Source: Glycomyces dulcitolivorans (GTDB taxonomy: Bacteria; Actinomycetota; Actinomycetes; Mycobacteriales; Micromonosporaceae). From it: a stretch of DNA of 64,000 bases. The translations under genes and the position numbers were made by a program. The notes beneath the pieces are model-generated. The model had not been told where the DNA came from, searched no databases, and was given only the letters and a program-made list of their open reading frames with translations. Of the stretch, positions 26,682 to 34,173 are shown piece by piece. Where the stretch lies: assembly GCF_003265355.1 (NCBI RefSeq), contig NZ_QFRW01000075.1:1-64000 (forward strand), read 5' to 3'. Each line of letters opens with the position of its first letter. Position 1 is the stretch's first letter.

Positions 26682-26764
26682 CACCCAAGGCGGGGCGGCA
26701 CAGCACCGCCCGGGCACCTGCACCATCTGCACCTCCACGGGAACGAACACGGCAAGGAACCGAC

Positions 26765-27787
26765 ATGAGCGAATCCACAGCAGTAGGCGACGGCACACCG
26801 GTGACGATGAGGGCGATCGTGGTCACCGAAACCGGCGGACTCGACAAACTCGTCATCACCGAGGCGCCGGTGCCCGAGCCGAGACCGGGCTGGGTGCGCA
26901 TCAAGGTGAAGGCGTTCGGCGTCAACGAATCCGAGGTGACCACCCGCAAGGGCGAGTCGGACCCCGATGTCACCTACCCGCGGGTTCCCGGCATCGAAGG
27001 CGTCGGCGCAGTGGACCAGGCCGACGAGAGCAGCGGCCTGCAGTCAGGACAGCAGGTCGCGACCATGATGGGCGGCATGGGTCGGTCCTTCGACGGGTCG
27101 TACGCGGAGTACACGCTCGTTCCGGTCGACCAGGTCATCCCGTTCGAGTCGGACCTGCCGTGGGGGACGCTCGGGGCGCTGCCGGAGATGTTCCAGACCG
27201 CCTACGGCTCCCTCACCACGGGCCTCGACCTGCGATCAGGACAGACGGTCCTGATCCGGGGCGGGACCTCGACCGTCGGCCTCAGCGCCGCGACGATCGC
27301 CAAGGACATGGGCGCGACCGTCCTGTCCACCACCCGCAAACCAGAACGCGCCGAAGAACTGCGCGCGATCGGCGTCGACCACCCGCTCGTCGACGACGGC
27401 AGTGTCGCCGGCCAGGTGCGGGAACTCTATCCGGACGGAGTCGACGCGGCCCTGGAACTGGTGGGCGGCCCGGCCCTGCCAGACACGCTCCGGGCCCTGC
27501 GCACAGGGGGCACCGGCTGCTTCACCGGCTCGCTCTCGGGCGAATGGGTCATCCCCGAGTTCAGCCCCTTCGCGTACATCCCCAGCGGGGTCCGGCTCAC
27601 CGTTTATGCGGGAGAAGCCGCCGACCTGCCCGCCGACGTCCTCGCTCACCAGCTGCGGGCCATCGCCAACGGACGACTCCACGTCGCCATCGCCGGGGTC
27701 TACCACGGCCTGGAGCAGGTCCGTGACGCTCAGGCCGACCTGGAATCCGGTACGACACCGGGCAAACACGTGGTCGTCCTTGACTGA
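26765..27787 (+). CDS. Zinc-independent medium-chain dehydrogenase/quinone oxidoreductase
   Basis: The product has 340 residues of the MDR superfamily, quinone-reductase branch. It shows MRAIVVTETGGLDKLVITEAPVPEPRPGWVRIKVKAFGVNESE, PGIEGVGAV and the NADPH motif VLIRGGTSTVGLSAATIA. The structural and catalytic zinc Cys residues are absent, as is usual for this branch. AAGGAA lies 5 nt before the ATG. It would reduce a quinone or enone with NADPH. It stands 83 bp after the esterase remnant and before a MarR gene that may control it. Confidence 0.85.
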   Translation: MSESTAVGDGTPVTMRAIVVTETGGLDKLVITEAPVPEPRPGWVRIKVKAFGVNESEVTTRKGESDPDVTYPRVPGIEGVGAVDQADESSGLQSGQQVATMMGGMGRSFDGSYAEYTLVPVDQVIPFESDLPWGTLGALPEMFQTAYGSLTTGLDLRSGQTVLIRGGTSTVGLSAATIAKDMGATVLSTTRKPERAEELRAIGVDHPLVDDGSVAGQVRELYPDGVDAALELVGGPALPDTLRALRTGGTGCFTGSLSGEWVIPEFSPFAYIPSGVRLTVYAGEAADLPADVLAHQLRAIANGRLHVAIAGVYHGLEQVRDAQADLESGTTPGKHVVVLD

Positions 27788-27940
27788 ACGCGAAACAGCA
27801 CGCGACCGGGCGGCTTGCGAGACACCGCGCAAGTGCGCACGACCTCCGAGGGTATGAGGGGACCGGGTTCCCGGGGAGCGGGATAGGCTCGTCTGCGCAC
27901 TGACATTGAGCCGCCTGAACCAATTGGGGATCGTGCGATC

Positions 27941-28444
27941 ATGAGTTCCGACCACGTCGCCGAAGGGCCGAGTCTGGCCGAGATCGGGCCGATCAGCGCC
28001 CTGGTTCCCGAGCTGGTGATGGGGCATCGGGGGCTCGCGTTCACCCTCATGCGCCGGATCGGCATCTCGCCGGGGCAGGAGCGGCTGCTTTCGAAGCTGT
28101 GGGCGTCCGAGCCGCTGCCGCAGGCGGTGCTAGTTCGCGAGATGGGCATCGAGGCGCCGACGGTCACCAAGATGCTCGCGCGCATGGAGAAGGCCGGTTT
28201 CGTGGAGCGCCGCCGCTCCGATGCCGACCGGCGGGTGTGGCTGGTCTCCCTCACCGAGGAGGGTCGGGCATTGCGTGAGCCGGTGGCGCGGATCTGGGCC
28301 GAGCTGGAGCGGCGCACGGTCGGCGACATGCCCGAGGCCGACCGCCAGACGTTCCAACGGCTGCTGGAAGAGGCGGTCGCGAACCTGCGCGGAAACGGCC
28401 AGGCCCCGCCGTTCGCTTGCGAAGCCCCGGGGGACCACCCCTAG
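27941..28444 (+). CDS. MarR-family transcriptional regulator
   Basis: The product has 167 residues. The winged-helix core includes LVREMGIEAPTVTKMLARMEKAGFVERRRSDADRRVWLVSLTEEG, the classic MarR helix and wing with the conserved DxRxxxxxLT motif. It lies between a quinone oxidoreductase gene and an NmrA-like gene on the same strand. A 12-bp near-palindrome (28534) before the next gene is a candidate operator. The effector is unknown. Confidence 0.88.
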   Translation: MSSDHVAEGPSLAEIGPISALVPELVMGHRGLAFTLMRRIGISPGQERLLSKLWASEPLPQAVLVREMGIEAPTVTKMLARMEKAGFVERRRSDADRRVWLVSLTEEGRALREPVARIWAELERRTVGDMPEADRQTFQRLLEEAVANLRGNGQAPPFACEAPGDHP

Positions 28445-28533
28445 GCGGTGCGCGACTCGTGAGACCTCCGGCCCTGCCGGCTGCGCATGGGGCCAGGGGC
28501 TCGGCCATGCGAGGGAGCCCGGGGAATAAATAA

Positions 28534-28545
28534 TTAGCCGACTAA
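28534..28545. promoter_or_regulatory. Near-palindrome, candidate MarR operator
   Basis: TTAGCCGACTAA (10 of 12 symmetric) lies in an AT-rich stretch 45 bp before the NmrA-like gene and 90 bp after the MarR stop. Confidence 0.4.
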
Positions 28546-28590
28546 CATTGTTCTTGTCGTACCCATCGACCAGAGCGAAGGAAGTCAGCC

Positions 28591-29454
28591 ATGGACACCA
28601 CTGCGGCGAAGCGCATCGCCGTTTTCGGCGCGACCGGACAGCAGGGAGGCGCGGTCGTCGACGCGCTCGAAGCCAGGGGCGCGCAGATCCGCGCGCTCGT
28701 TCGCGACCCCGGGTCCGAGGCGGCCCGTGCCCTTGCCGAGCGCGGGATCGAACTCGCACGGATCGATCTCGACGCGCCCGCGACCGTCCGGTCAGCGCTT
28801 GAGGGCGTCGACGCCTTCTTCTTCATGACCACGCCCGGGCGGGACCGGCAGGCGGCGAACGAGATCCGCCAGGGAACGGTCCTTGCGGACGGAGCCGCGG
28901 GTGTGCCGCATGTGGTCTTCAGCTCCGTGGGCGGAGCCGAGCGGCACACGCGCATCCCGCACTTCGAGAGCAAGCGGGCCGTCGAGGAGTACCTGCTCGA
29001 ACGCGGCGTACCCGCGGTGTTCGTGCGGCCGGTCTTCTTCATGGAGAACCTGACGTTCATGGGCGCCGCGATCGAGAACGGCGAGGTCGTCGTCCGGCTC
29101 CCGCTTCCGGCGGACGTCCCGCTGCAGATGGTCGCCGTTCGCGACATCGGCACCGCGGCCGCCGCCGCGCTCTTGGAACCGGATGCGGTCGACGGGTCGA
29201 TCGAGATCGCCGGTGACGAGCGCACCGGTCCCCAGATCGCCGATGCCATCGGCGAACACACCGGCCTGCCGGCCCGGTACGAGGCATTGCCGCTCTCGGT
29301 CCTGGGCGACGCCGATTCGCACCGGATGTTCGAGTGGTTCGCCGAAGACCCCGCCTACCAGGCCGACATCCCCGCCACCCGGTCGCTCGCGCCCGGCCTG
29401 CTCGACTTGCCGGGCTGGCTCACCGCCACCGGCTGGACCCCGAAGACCCACTGA
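28591..29454 (+). CDS. NmrA-like NAD(P)-binding protein
   Basis: The product has 287 residues. The N-terminal Rossmann motif is VFGATGQQGGAVVDALEARG (GxxGxxG), followed by IRALVRDP and VFSSVGGAERHTRIPHFESKRAVEEYL. This matches atypical SDRs of the NmrA/HSCARG group, which sense NADPH/NADP or act as quinone reductases (QOR2-like). The Tyr-x3-Lys pair of classical SDRs is absent. The ATG has GAAGGAA upstream. It is followed after 22 bp by a DUF6069-like gene with its own AAGGAG, so the two form an operon. Confidence 0.8.
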   Translation: MDTTAAKRIAVFGATGQQGGAVVDALEARGAQIRALVRDPGSEAARALAERGIELARIDLDAPATVRSALEGVDAFFFMTTPGRDRQAANEIRQGTVLADGAAGVPHVVFSSVGGAERHTRIPHFESKRAVEEYLLERGVPAVFVRPVFFMENLTFMGAAIENGEVVVRLPLPADVPLQMVAVRDIGTAAAAALLEPDAVDGSIEIAGDERTGPQIADAIGEHTGLPARYEALPLSVLGDADSHRMFEWFAEDPAYQADIPATRSLAPGLLDLPGWLTATGWTPKTH

Positions 29455-29476
29455 CACCACCACAAGGAGCACTTCC

Positions 29477-29908
29477 ATGAGCACCAGCACGACCAGTCTC
29501 GACTCGACCGCGGCACCGACCGCACTCCGTCTTCCGCGCCTGCTCGCCGCCGCGGGGGCCGCCGCGGCCCTCAACCTCGTCGCGCTCGGGATCGGCAGCG
29601 CCGCCGACGCCTCGATGATCGTCAACGACCCCACGCCGACCGAGGTCGGCGTCGCAGCGACCCTCGGCGCCACCTTGGGGCCGCTGCTGGTCGCCGGACT
29701 GGTCCTCTGGCTCATCGCCAAGCGGTCGCCGAGGATCCGCGTCTGGGCCGGATGGGCCGGGGCCGTCCTCGCCTTCGCCACGGTCGCCTCGCCGTTCTTC
29801 GCCGCGGACGACCTGACCACCGCATTCACGCTCGCGTCCATGCACATCGTCGGCGGCCTCGCCTGGCTGGCCGCCACCCGGCCCTGGGACAAGCCCGCCA
29901 CCCGCTGA
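29477..29908 (+). CDS. Four-helix membrane protein, DUF6069-like
   Basis: The product has 143 residues with four hydrophobic segments: about 22-43 (LLAAAGAAAALNLVALGIG), 59-80 (GVAATLGATLGPLLVAGLVLW), 91-108 (WAGWAGAVLAFATVASPFF) and 118-134. The layout and the short polar ends match DUF6069 proteins; that name is from memory. AAGGAG lies before the ATG at 29477. It is co-transcribed with the NmrA-like gene. Function is unknown. Confidence 0.7.
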   Translation: MSTSTTSLDSTAAPTALRLPRLLAAAGAAAALNLVALGIGSAADASMIVNDPTPTEVGVAATLGATLGPLLVAGLVLWLIAKRSPRIRVWAGWAGAVLAFATVASPFFAADDLTTAFTLASMHIVGGLAWLAATRPWDKPATR

Positions 29909-29915
29909 CACGGCC

Positions 29916-29950
29916 GCGCCGCCCCAGGACGTCCCGTCCTGGGGCGGCGC
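29916..29950. terminator. Bidirectional hairpin terminator
   Basis: A 16-bp perfect stem (GCGCCGCCCCAGGACG) with a 3-nt loop lies between convergent genes ending at 29908 and 29990. Confidence 0.75.
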
Positions 29951-29989
29951 AGTACCCGATGCGCGGCCGAGCGGCGCCGGGCATCCGGT

Positions 29990-30457
29990 TCAGCGCGGCG
30001 GGCCGAGGATGACCTGTCCGTGGAGGTCGGCGGCTTCGGCGAGCTTCTCGCGCGAGATGGCGAAGCCCTCGGGACGCGGAGTGGACACATCGCGTCCGGC
30101 ATGGCGGAACATGCCCTCGATCCCCGCCGGAGTGGCGATCATGAGCAGGTCGGCGGTGTCCGAGGTGATGCGGTAGCCGTGCGGCACATTCTTGGGCAGG
30201 AAGACGATGCCGCCTTCGGACAGCTCCATCTCCTCCTCGCCCAGCCACAGCAGCGCCGTGCCCTTGATGAGCATGAAGATCTCGTCCTCGCGGGTGTGCA
30301 TGTGGAAGGGCGGGGCCTCGCCCTTGCCGACCGCGAACCTTCCCACGGTGAGCTGCCCGTTCGTGGCCGCGCTGTCGAGCAGGACGGAGAACGTGGAGCC
30401 GTCCAGCCATTCGAGCGTCTGCTGCTGGTCGGGTTGGGCCAGATAGGCCATGGTCAT
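29990..30457 (-). CDS. Cupin-domain protein
   Basis: The product has 155 residues with a single cupin barrel. Motif 1 is PPFHMHTREDEIFMLIKGTALLWLG, giving the HxH-x-E metal ligands. Motif 2 is GGIVFLPKNVPHGYRI with the last His. The length and motifs resemble quercetin-dioxygenase-like small cupins. It lies 12 bp downstream of the SDR gene at 30470 on the same strand, so it is the last gene of that operon. The ligand or substrate is unknown. Confidence 0.85.
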   Translation of the reverse strand: MTMAYLAQPDQQQTLEWLDGSTFSVLLDSAATNGQLTVGRFAVGKGEAPPFHMHTREDEIFMLIKGTALLWLGEEEMELSEGGIVFLPKNVPHGYRITSDTADLLMIATPAGIEGMFRHAGRDVSTPRPEGFAISREKLAEAADLHGQVILGPPR

Positions 30458-30469
30458 GGTGCGGGTCCC

Positions 30470-31204
30470 TTACTGGTTGCGTTTGCGGAGTCGGTCGAGG
30501 TTGGCGACGGTGTCGAGGACGAGGTGCTCGTCGGCGACCGCCGGGTTGGCCGCGACGAGGACGGCCGCTTCGCCGACCTGGTCGGCCGTCAGCCAGTCGG
30601 GCTGGCCGCCCGGTCGGGTGCGGGTGATGACCGGACCCAGGATGAGGTCGTTGACGCGGCGCTGGCCTTGCAGTTCGGCGCTGAGGACTTCACGCATCAT
30701 GAGCAGGGCCGCGCCGCTCATGCTGACGATGCCCGCCCCCGCATACGGCTTCTGCGCCGAGAACCCGGAGATCATGCTGTAGGAGCCCTCGGCCTCAAGC
30801 CTGGGGACGAAGGCGCGTGCGACGGCCGTGTGGGCGGTCGTGACGTCCAGGAAGAAGCGCTGCCAGGCGTCTTCGCTCGTCTGCCACAGGGTCTGGCCCA
30901 TCCACCAGCCGCCGACGGCGGGCACGACGTGGTCGATGCGGCCGAAGCGCTCCTTGACGGTCTCGGCGAGCTGCTCGGCCTCGGCGAAGGTCCCGTAGGC
31001 GCCGGTGACGCCGTGGAGGCGCTCGGCGAGTTCGGGCCCGATGAGCTCGGAGAGCTCGTCGAGCTTGGCCTGGCTGCGGCTGGGCACGACGACGTCGGCT
31101 CCCGCGCTCAGGAAGGCCCGGACGATGCCTTCGCCGACCGAGCCGGTCCCGCCGGGCACGACGGCGACGCGTCCTGCCATCGAGCCGGTGCGTGCGTTGT
31201 CCAT
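30470..31204 (-). CDS. Atypical short-chain dehydrogenase/reductase
   Basis: The product has 244 residues. The cofactor motif VVPGGTGSVGEGIVRAFL (GGxGxxG) and a Ser in SMISGFSA are present. The place of the catalytic Tyr-x3-Lys is occupied by SMSGAALLMM, so classical SDR chemistry is not expected. It may bind NAD(P) as a sensor or carry out a different reaction. It belongs to a minus-strand cluster (SDR 31405, this SDR, cupin) divergent from an HxlR-MarR fusion regulator. Start 31204 has GGGAG 7 nt upstream. Confidence 0.78.
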   Translation of the reverse strand: MDNARTGSMAGRVAVVPGGTGSVGEGIVRAFLSAGADVVVPSRSQAKLDELSELIGPELAERLHGVTGAYGTFAEAEQLAETVKERFGRIDHVVPAVGGWWMGQTLWQTSEDAWQRFFLDVTTAHTAVARAFVPRLEAEGSYSMISGFSAQKPYAGAGIVSMSGAALLMMREVLSAELQGQRRVNDLILGPVITRTRPGGQPDWLTADQVGEAAVLVAANPAVADEHLVLDTVANLDRLRKRNQ

Positions 31205-31256
31205 GATGGTGCTCCCTCGTTGTTCGTGTTCGTTGCGTGTGATCGGTCGTGCGGTT

Positions 31257-31400
31257 TCAGCGCGGTCCGAGCAGGGCGTCGGCCCGTGCCGCGTCCAGAT
31301 GCGAGACCTGTGCGGTGTTGCGGCTGGTCGGGCCGAGGTACTGGGTGAAGACGTCGATGAACGCCTCGGCCCCGCCCGCGAGCTCGTAGAGCACGGTCAC
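31257..31400 (-). pseudogene. Short orphan coding fragment between two SDR genes
   Basis: A GTG-started 47-residue frame (VTVLYELAGGAEAFIDVFTQ... DAARADALLGPR) begins 5 bp after the SDR stop at 31405. It reads like a true protein C-terminus but matches no family I recognise. It may be the tail of a gene lost by deletion, or the old C-terminus of the SDR after a frameshift. Confidence 0.35.
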
Positions 31401-31404
31401 GGCC

Positions 31405-32154
31405 CTACCCCAGGTCCCCTTGGCGCGCTTGGCCGTCGAGGATGCGCTGGGCCTGGTCGGGCTGGCGCAGATGGACCGTGGCGCCGTGGACGTCCTTGGC
31501 GGCGGGCGAGGAGAGCCAGGCCAGGACGTCGCCGACCGCTTCACCGCGCAGCGGCGACCCGGGCCGGGTGCCGTTCGGCCCCATGTACGCCCACATGACG
31601 AGTTCGTTGACGCGCGGGTCCCCGCCCGTCTCGTCTGCGATGGCCAGGACGAGCCGGTTCTGCGCCGCCGTGGCGGCGGCGATGGGACCGACCTGGGCAC
31701 CGACCTGGTCCACGAACCCGGCCGGACCGTTCACCGTGGTGTAGGCCCCGCCCGGGCGCAGCAGCGGCACGAGGGCTTCGGCGGCGGTGAAGTGCGGGTA
31801 CAGGGCCGCTTCGATCACCGAGCGGAACGCGTCGAACCCGGCGGCCAGGACCGGCGGGCCCTGGTGCCAGGACGTCACGGTCGAGACGACGGCGTCGAGC
31901 CCGCCGGCGTCGCGCACCTGGGCGGCGATCTCGCGGGCCCCGGCGGCGGTGCCGATGTCCCCTCGCAGTCCCAGCAGCCGCGACTCCAGGTCCGGGGCCA
32001 GTCGTGAGCGCAGCCGCTCGATCTTGGCCGGGTCGCGGGAGGGCACGAGGACCTCGGCGCCGGCGCGCAGCAGCGCGTCCACGGCGAAGTACCCGACGTT
32101 CCCGGTGCCTCCGGCGACGAGCGCGGTGGCTCCCGCAAGCTGTGGCGTGTTCAT
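31405..32154 (-). CDS. Atypical short-chain dehydrogenase/reductase
   Basis: The product has 249 residues. It has a GGxGxxG motif (ATALVAGGTGNVGYFAVDALL) and the segment SRDPAKIERL typical of NADP-preferring SDRs. The active-site region (GPIAAATAAQNRLVLAIADE) lacks Tyr-x3-Lys, as in the neighbour at 30470. GGAGGAAGG precedes the ATG. It is divergent from the HxlR-MarR regulator, with a palindrome (32174-32190) between, so that regulator probably controls it. Confidence 0.78.
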   Translation of the reverse strand: MNTPQLAGATALVAGGTGNVGYFAVDALLRAGAEVLVPSRDPAKIERLRSRLAPDLESRLLGLRGDIGTAAGAREIAAQVRDAGGLDAVVSTVTSWHQGPPVLAAGFDAFRSVIEAALYPHFTAAEALVPLLRPGGAYTTVNGPAGFVDQVGAQVGPIAAATAAQNRLVLAIADETGGDPRVNELVMWAYMGPNGTRPGSPLRGEAVGDVLAWLSSPAAKDVHGATVHLRQPDQAQRILDGQARQGDLG

Positions 32155-32173
32155 GATCGACCTTCCTCCAATG

Positions 32174-32190
32174 GGTTACTATTTATAACC
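32174..32190. promoter_or_regulatory. Palindrome in the divergent SDR / HxlR-MarR promoter
   Basis: GGTTA-N7-TAACC in an AT-rich 52-bp gap, 17 bp before the regulator ATG and 20 bp before the SDR ATG. It is placed to control both directions. Confidence 0.55.
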
Positions 32191-32206
32191 TAACAAGGGG
32201 GTCAAC

Positions 32207-33043
32207 ATGTCGGACCGAGAACTTATTTCCGTGGCGGAGGCCACTGGGTGCCCGTCGGGTGACTGCACCTACGCCGAGGCGGTGTTCGCACTGCTGGGCA
32301 AGCGCTGGAACGGCCTGATCATCGACCTGCTGCTCGCGTCTCCCGCCCGATTCTCGGCGATCATCGAGGCCCTCCCGCAGCTGTCCAAGCGGGTGCTCTC
32401 CCAACGCCTCGCCGAGCTGACCGAGGCCGGGCTGGTCGAACGCGACGAGCGAGGACCGCGCGAGGTCGTCTACCGCCTCACCGAGCACGGGCGCGGACTC
32501 GGCCCGGCCATGGCCGAACTGCGGATCTGGGCCGGTTCCCCCGAACCGCCCCCGACTCGCGAGGACTTCGTCGAACAGGCCGGTGCCGGCAAGCACCCGG
32601 CCGACCGTGCGGTGTGGGAGTCGCTGGACCTGGCCGCCCGCCGCCTTCAGGACGCCCTCGACCGGCAGGCCAAGACGGTCGCCGCCGTCCCCGGGGTCTA
32701 CGCCGAAGCGCTCGCGCGACTGCGGCTCGCCCCCGAATGCCGGATGCGGGTGGGCGACCTCGCGGCCGCGACCGGCCTCAAATCCAGTCGCGTGAGCGGC
32801 ATGGTCGCCCACTTCGAGGAATCCGGCTGGGCGCTGCGCACCGCCGACCCGACCGACCAGCGCTCGTGGACCGTCACCCTCACCGAGGCCGGAAAAGCGG
32901 TCGCCGCCGCAATCCAACCCGTCTACACCGGCATCCTCCACGACCATCTGTACGGCGCCCTCACCGAGGCCGAGCAGGCCCAGCTGCGCCGCCTGACCGA
33001 CAAGATCCTCGCCAGCTTCGAAACTACTACAGAAATGAAATAA
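32207..33043 (+). CDS. HxlR-MarR fusion transcriptional regulator
   Basis: The product has 278 residues with two different winged-helix domains. Residues 1-105 are HxlR type (CTYAEAVFALLGKRWNGLIIDLLL, LPQLSKRVLSQRLAELTEAGLVER). Residues 125-275 are MarR type (LRLAPECRMRVGDLAAATGLKSSRVSGMVAHFEESGW, DPTDQRSWTVTLTEAGKAV). Normal members of each family are about 110-150 residues and dimerise, so this is a tandem fusion. AAGGGGG precedes the ATG. It is followed after 1 bp by an NAD(P)-binding protein gene and is divergent from the SDR genes. It may sense redox or electrophile stress, as HxlR and MarR proteins often do. Confidence 0.85.
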   Translation: MSDRELISVAEATGCPSGDCTYAEAVFALLGKRWNGLIIDLLLASPARFSAIIEALPQLSKRVLSQRLAELTEAGLVERDERGPREVVYRLTEHGRGLGPAMAELRIWAGSPEPPPTREDFVEQAGAGKHPADRAVWESLDLAARRLQDALDRQAKTVAAVPGVYAEALARLRLAPECRMRVGDLAAATGLKSSRVSGMVAHFEESGWALRTADPTDQRSWTVTLTEAGKAVAAAIQPVYTGILHDHLYGALTEAEQAQLRRLTDKILASFETTTEMK

Positions 33044-33044
33044 T

Positions 33045-33692
33045 ATGAGGAACACTCCCTCCGGCGGTCCGACCCGGCTCGTCATTCTCGGCGCCAGCGG
33101 CAGCACCGGCCGCCTCCTGGTCGACCAGGCCCTCGAACGCGGCTACGCGGTCACCGCCGTCTCGCGTTCCGACCCCTTCGGTCCCGGCCGCGACGGCCTC
33201 ACGGTCAAGCGGGTCGACGTGCGCGACCGGCAGGCCCTCCGCTCGGCCCTCACCGGCCACGACGCGGCTCTCTCCGTCATCGGCGGCACCCCGAAGCAGC
33301 ACGGCCGCATCTACTCCGAAGGCACCGCCGCCATCGTCGAGGCACTCGAAGCCGCAGGGGTGCACCGGTTCGTGTGCACCTCCTCGGGCGGGGTGAACCC
33401 GGCCGACCGCGGCCTGCCCCTGTGGTACCGGCTCGCGATCCCGCTGTTCCTGGACGACCTCTACAAGGACATGCGGGTCATGGAGTCGACGGTGCGCGCC
33501 AGCGGCCTGGACTGGACGATCGTGCGCCCCGCCTACCTCACCGACGCCCCCGCCCGCGGAGAGTACCGGGTCGAGGACGGCCGCAACCCCAAGGGCGGAT
33601 GGCGCATCGCCCGCGCCGACCTCGCCGCGTTCCTCCTCGATCAAGTGGACGGCGAGGACTGGCACAAGGCCCTGCCCACCATCGCCTACTGA
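33045..33692 (+). CDS. NAD(P)-binding SDR-like protein
   Basis: The product has 215 residues. The Rossmann motif LVILGASGSTGRLLVDQALERG is followed by AVSRSDPF, a short segment VCTSSGGVNP and DWTIVRPAYLTDAPARGEYRV. This matches the small NAD(P)H-binding (BVR-B/NmrA-like) family that includes flavin and biliverdin reductases. It starts 1 bp after the stop of the fusion regulator, so the two are one operon. Confidence 0.83.
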   Translation: MRNTPSGGPTRLVILGASGSTGRLLVDQALERGYAVTAVSRSDPFGPGRDGLTVKRVDVRDRQALRSALTGHDAALSVIGGTPKQHGRIYSEGTAAIVEALEAAGVHRFVCTSSGGVNPADRGLPLWYRLAIPLFLDDLYKDMRVMESTVRASGLDWTIVRPAYLTDAPARGEYRVEDGRNPKGGWRIARADLAAFLLDQVDGEDWHKALPTIAY

Positions 33693-33910
33693 GCGAGGAC
33701 AACGCCATGGGGCGGGGGCGACGAGTCCCCGTCCCACATCGCCACCAGACTCGTCGGGCACGAGGGCCCGGCGAGCCCGTCGGCGGGCTTGCACGATCGC
33801 AGTAGGCCCAGCGGGTAAGAATCGAGCCGCATATACCTTGACGTGCCCCGTGGGACAAGAAACAAGGGACCATCTATGCGATGATCCCTCATATCCTGTA
33901 TGTCCGTTTG

Positions 33911-33945
33911 TGGAGGTAGGGGGATTCGAACTCGTGGCTTTCGGA
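33911..33945 (-). other. tRNA 3'-end remnant, possible attachment site
   Basis: On the minus strand a T-loop (GAGTTCGAATC) is followed by CCCCTACCTCCA, as in the T-arm, acceptor strand and discriminator of a tRNA. The 5' half and anticodon arm are missing; a GntR-like fragment abuts instead. Integrases often use tRNA 3' ends as attB/attL, so this may be one end of a lost element. The tRNA identity cannot be told. Confidence 0.45.
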
Positions 33946-33949
33946 TCAA

Positions 33950-34135
33950 CGTGTCGCCCGGCTCGCCGCTCCGGGCTTGGCGGAGGATGCGCTTGATGGT
34001 GCTGATGTCGACACCGTAGTTGCAGGCGAGTTCGGACCGGGTGGGCAAGGTGGATGCTCGGTCGGATCCCCGCGCCGCGATTGGTTCGATATGGAAGTCT
34101 CCTGTTGAGTTCCGTTGTGGCACAACGGAACTCAA
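33950..34135 (-). pseudogene. GntR-like HTH fragment
   Basis: The frame contains LPTRSELACNYGVDISTIKR, close to the winged-helix start of GntR-type regulators (LP-S/T-xxELA...GVSxxTVxRAL), then ARSGEPGDT before running into the tRNA-like end. An AGGAG lies upstream within the 23-bp inverted repeat. No full regulator is possible; only the DNA-binding segment remains. Confidence 0.4.
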
Positions 34136-34144
34136 CAGGAGACT
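34096..34144. repeat. Perfect 23-bp inverted repeat with 3-bp centre
   Basis: The arm AGTCTCCTGTTGAGTTCCGT (plus TGT) and its exact complement are separated by GGC. It lies 30 bp beyond the GH5 cellulase stop. It could be a terminator, but the moderate GC content, length and perfection also fit abutted ends of an insertion sequence or a miniature element. Confidence 0.75.
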
Positions 34145-34173
34145 GTCTCAGTCTGTAAGCACGGCCTGAGCGT

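Larger units (their letters stand above)
33693..34173. other. Gene-free stretch with mobile-element remnants
   Basis: This 481-bp gap holds a tRNA-like 3' end (33911-33945), a GntR-like HTH fragment (33950-34135) and a perfect 23-bp inverted repeat (34096-34144). A hairpin GGGA/CATC...GATG/TCCC with T-rich tail follows the tRNA end on the minus strand (about 33866-33890) and may be the old tRNA terminator. Taken together it looks like the scar of an integrated element. Confidence 0.45.

Noticed and set aside
33911-33945. Intact tRNA gene
   Set aside because: Only the T-arm and acceptor 3' end are present; no D-arm, anticodon arm or matching 5' acceptor strand lies upstream on that strand.
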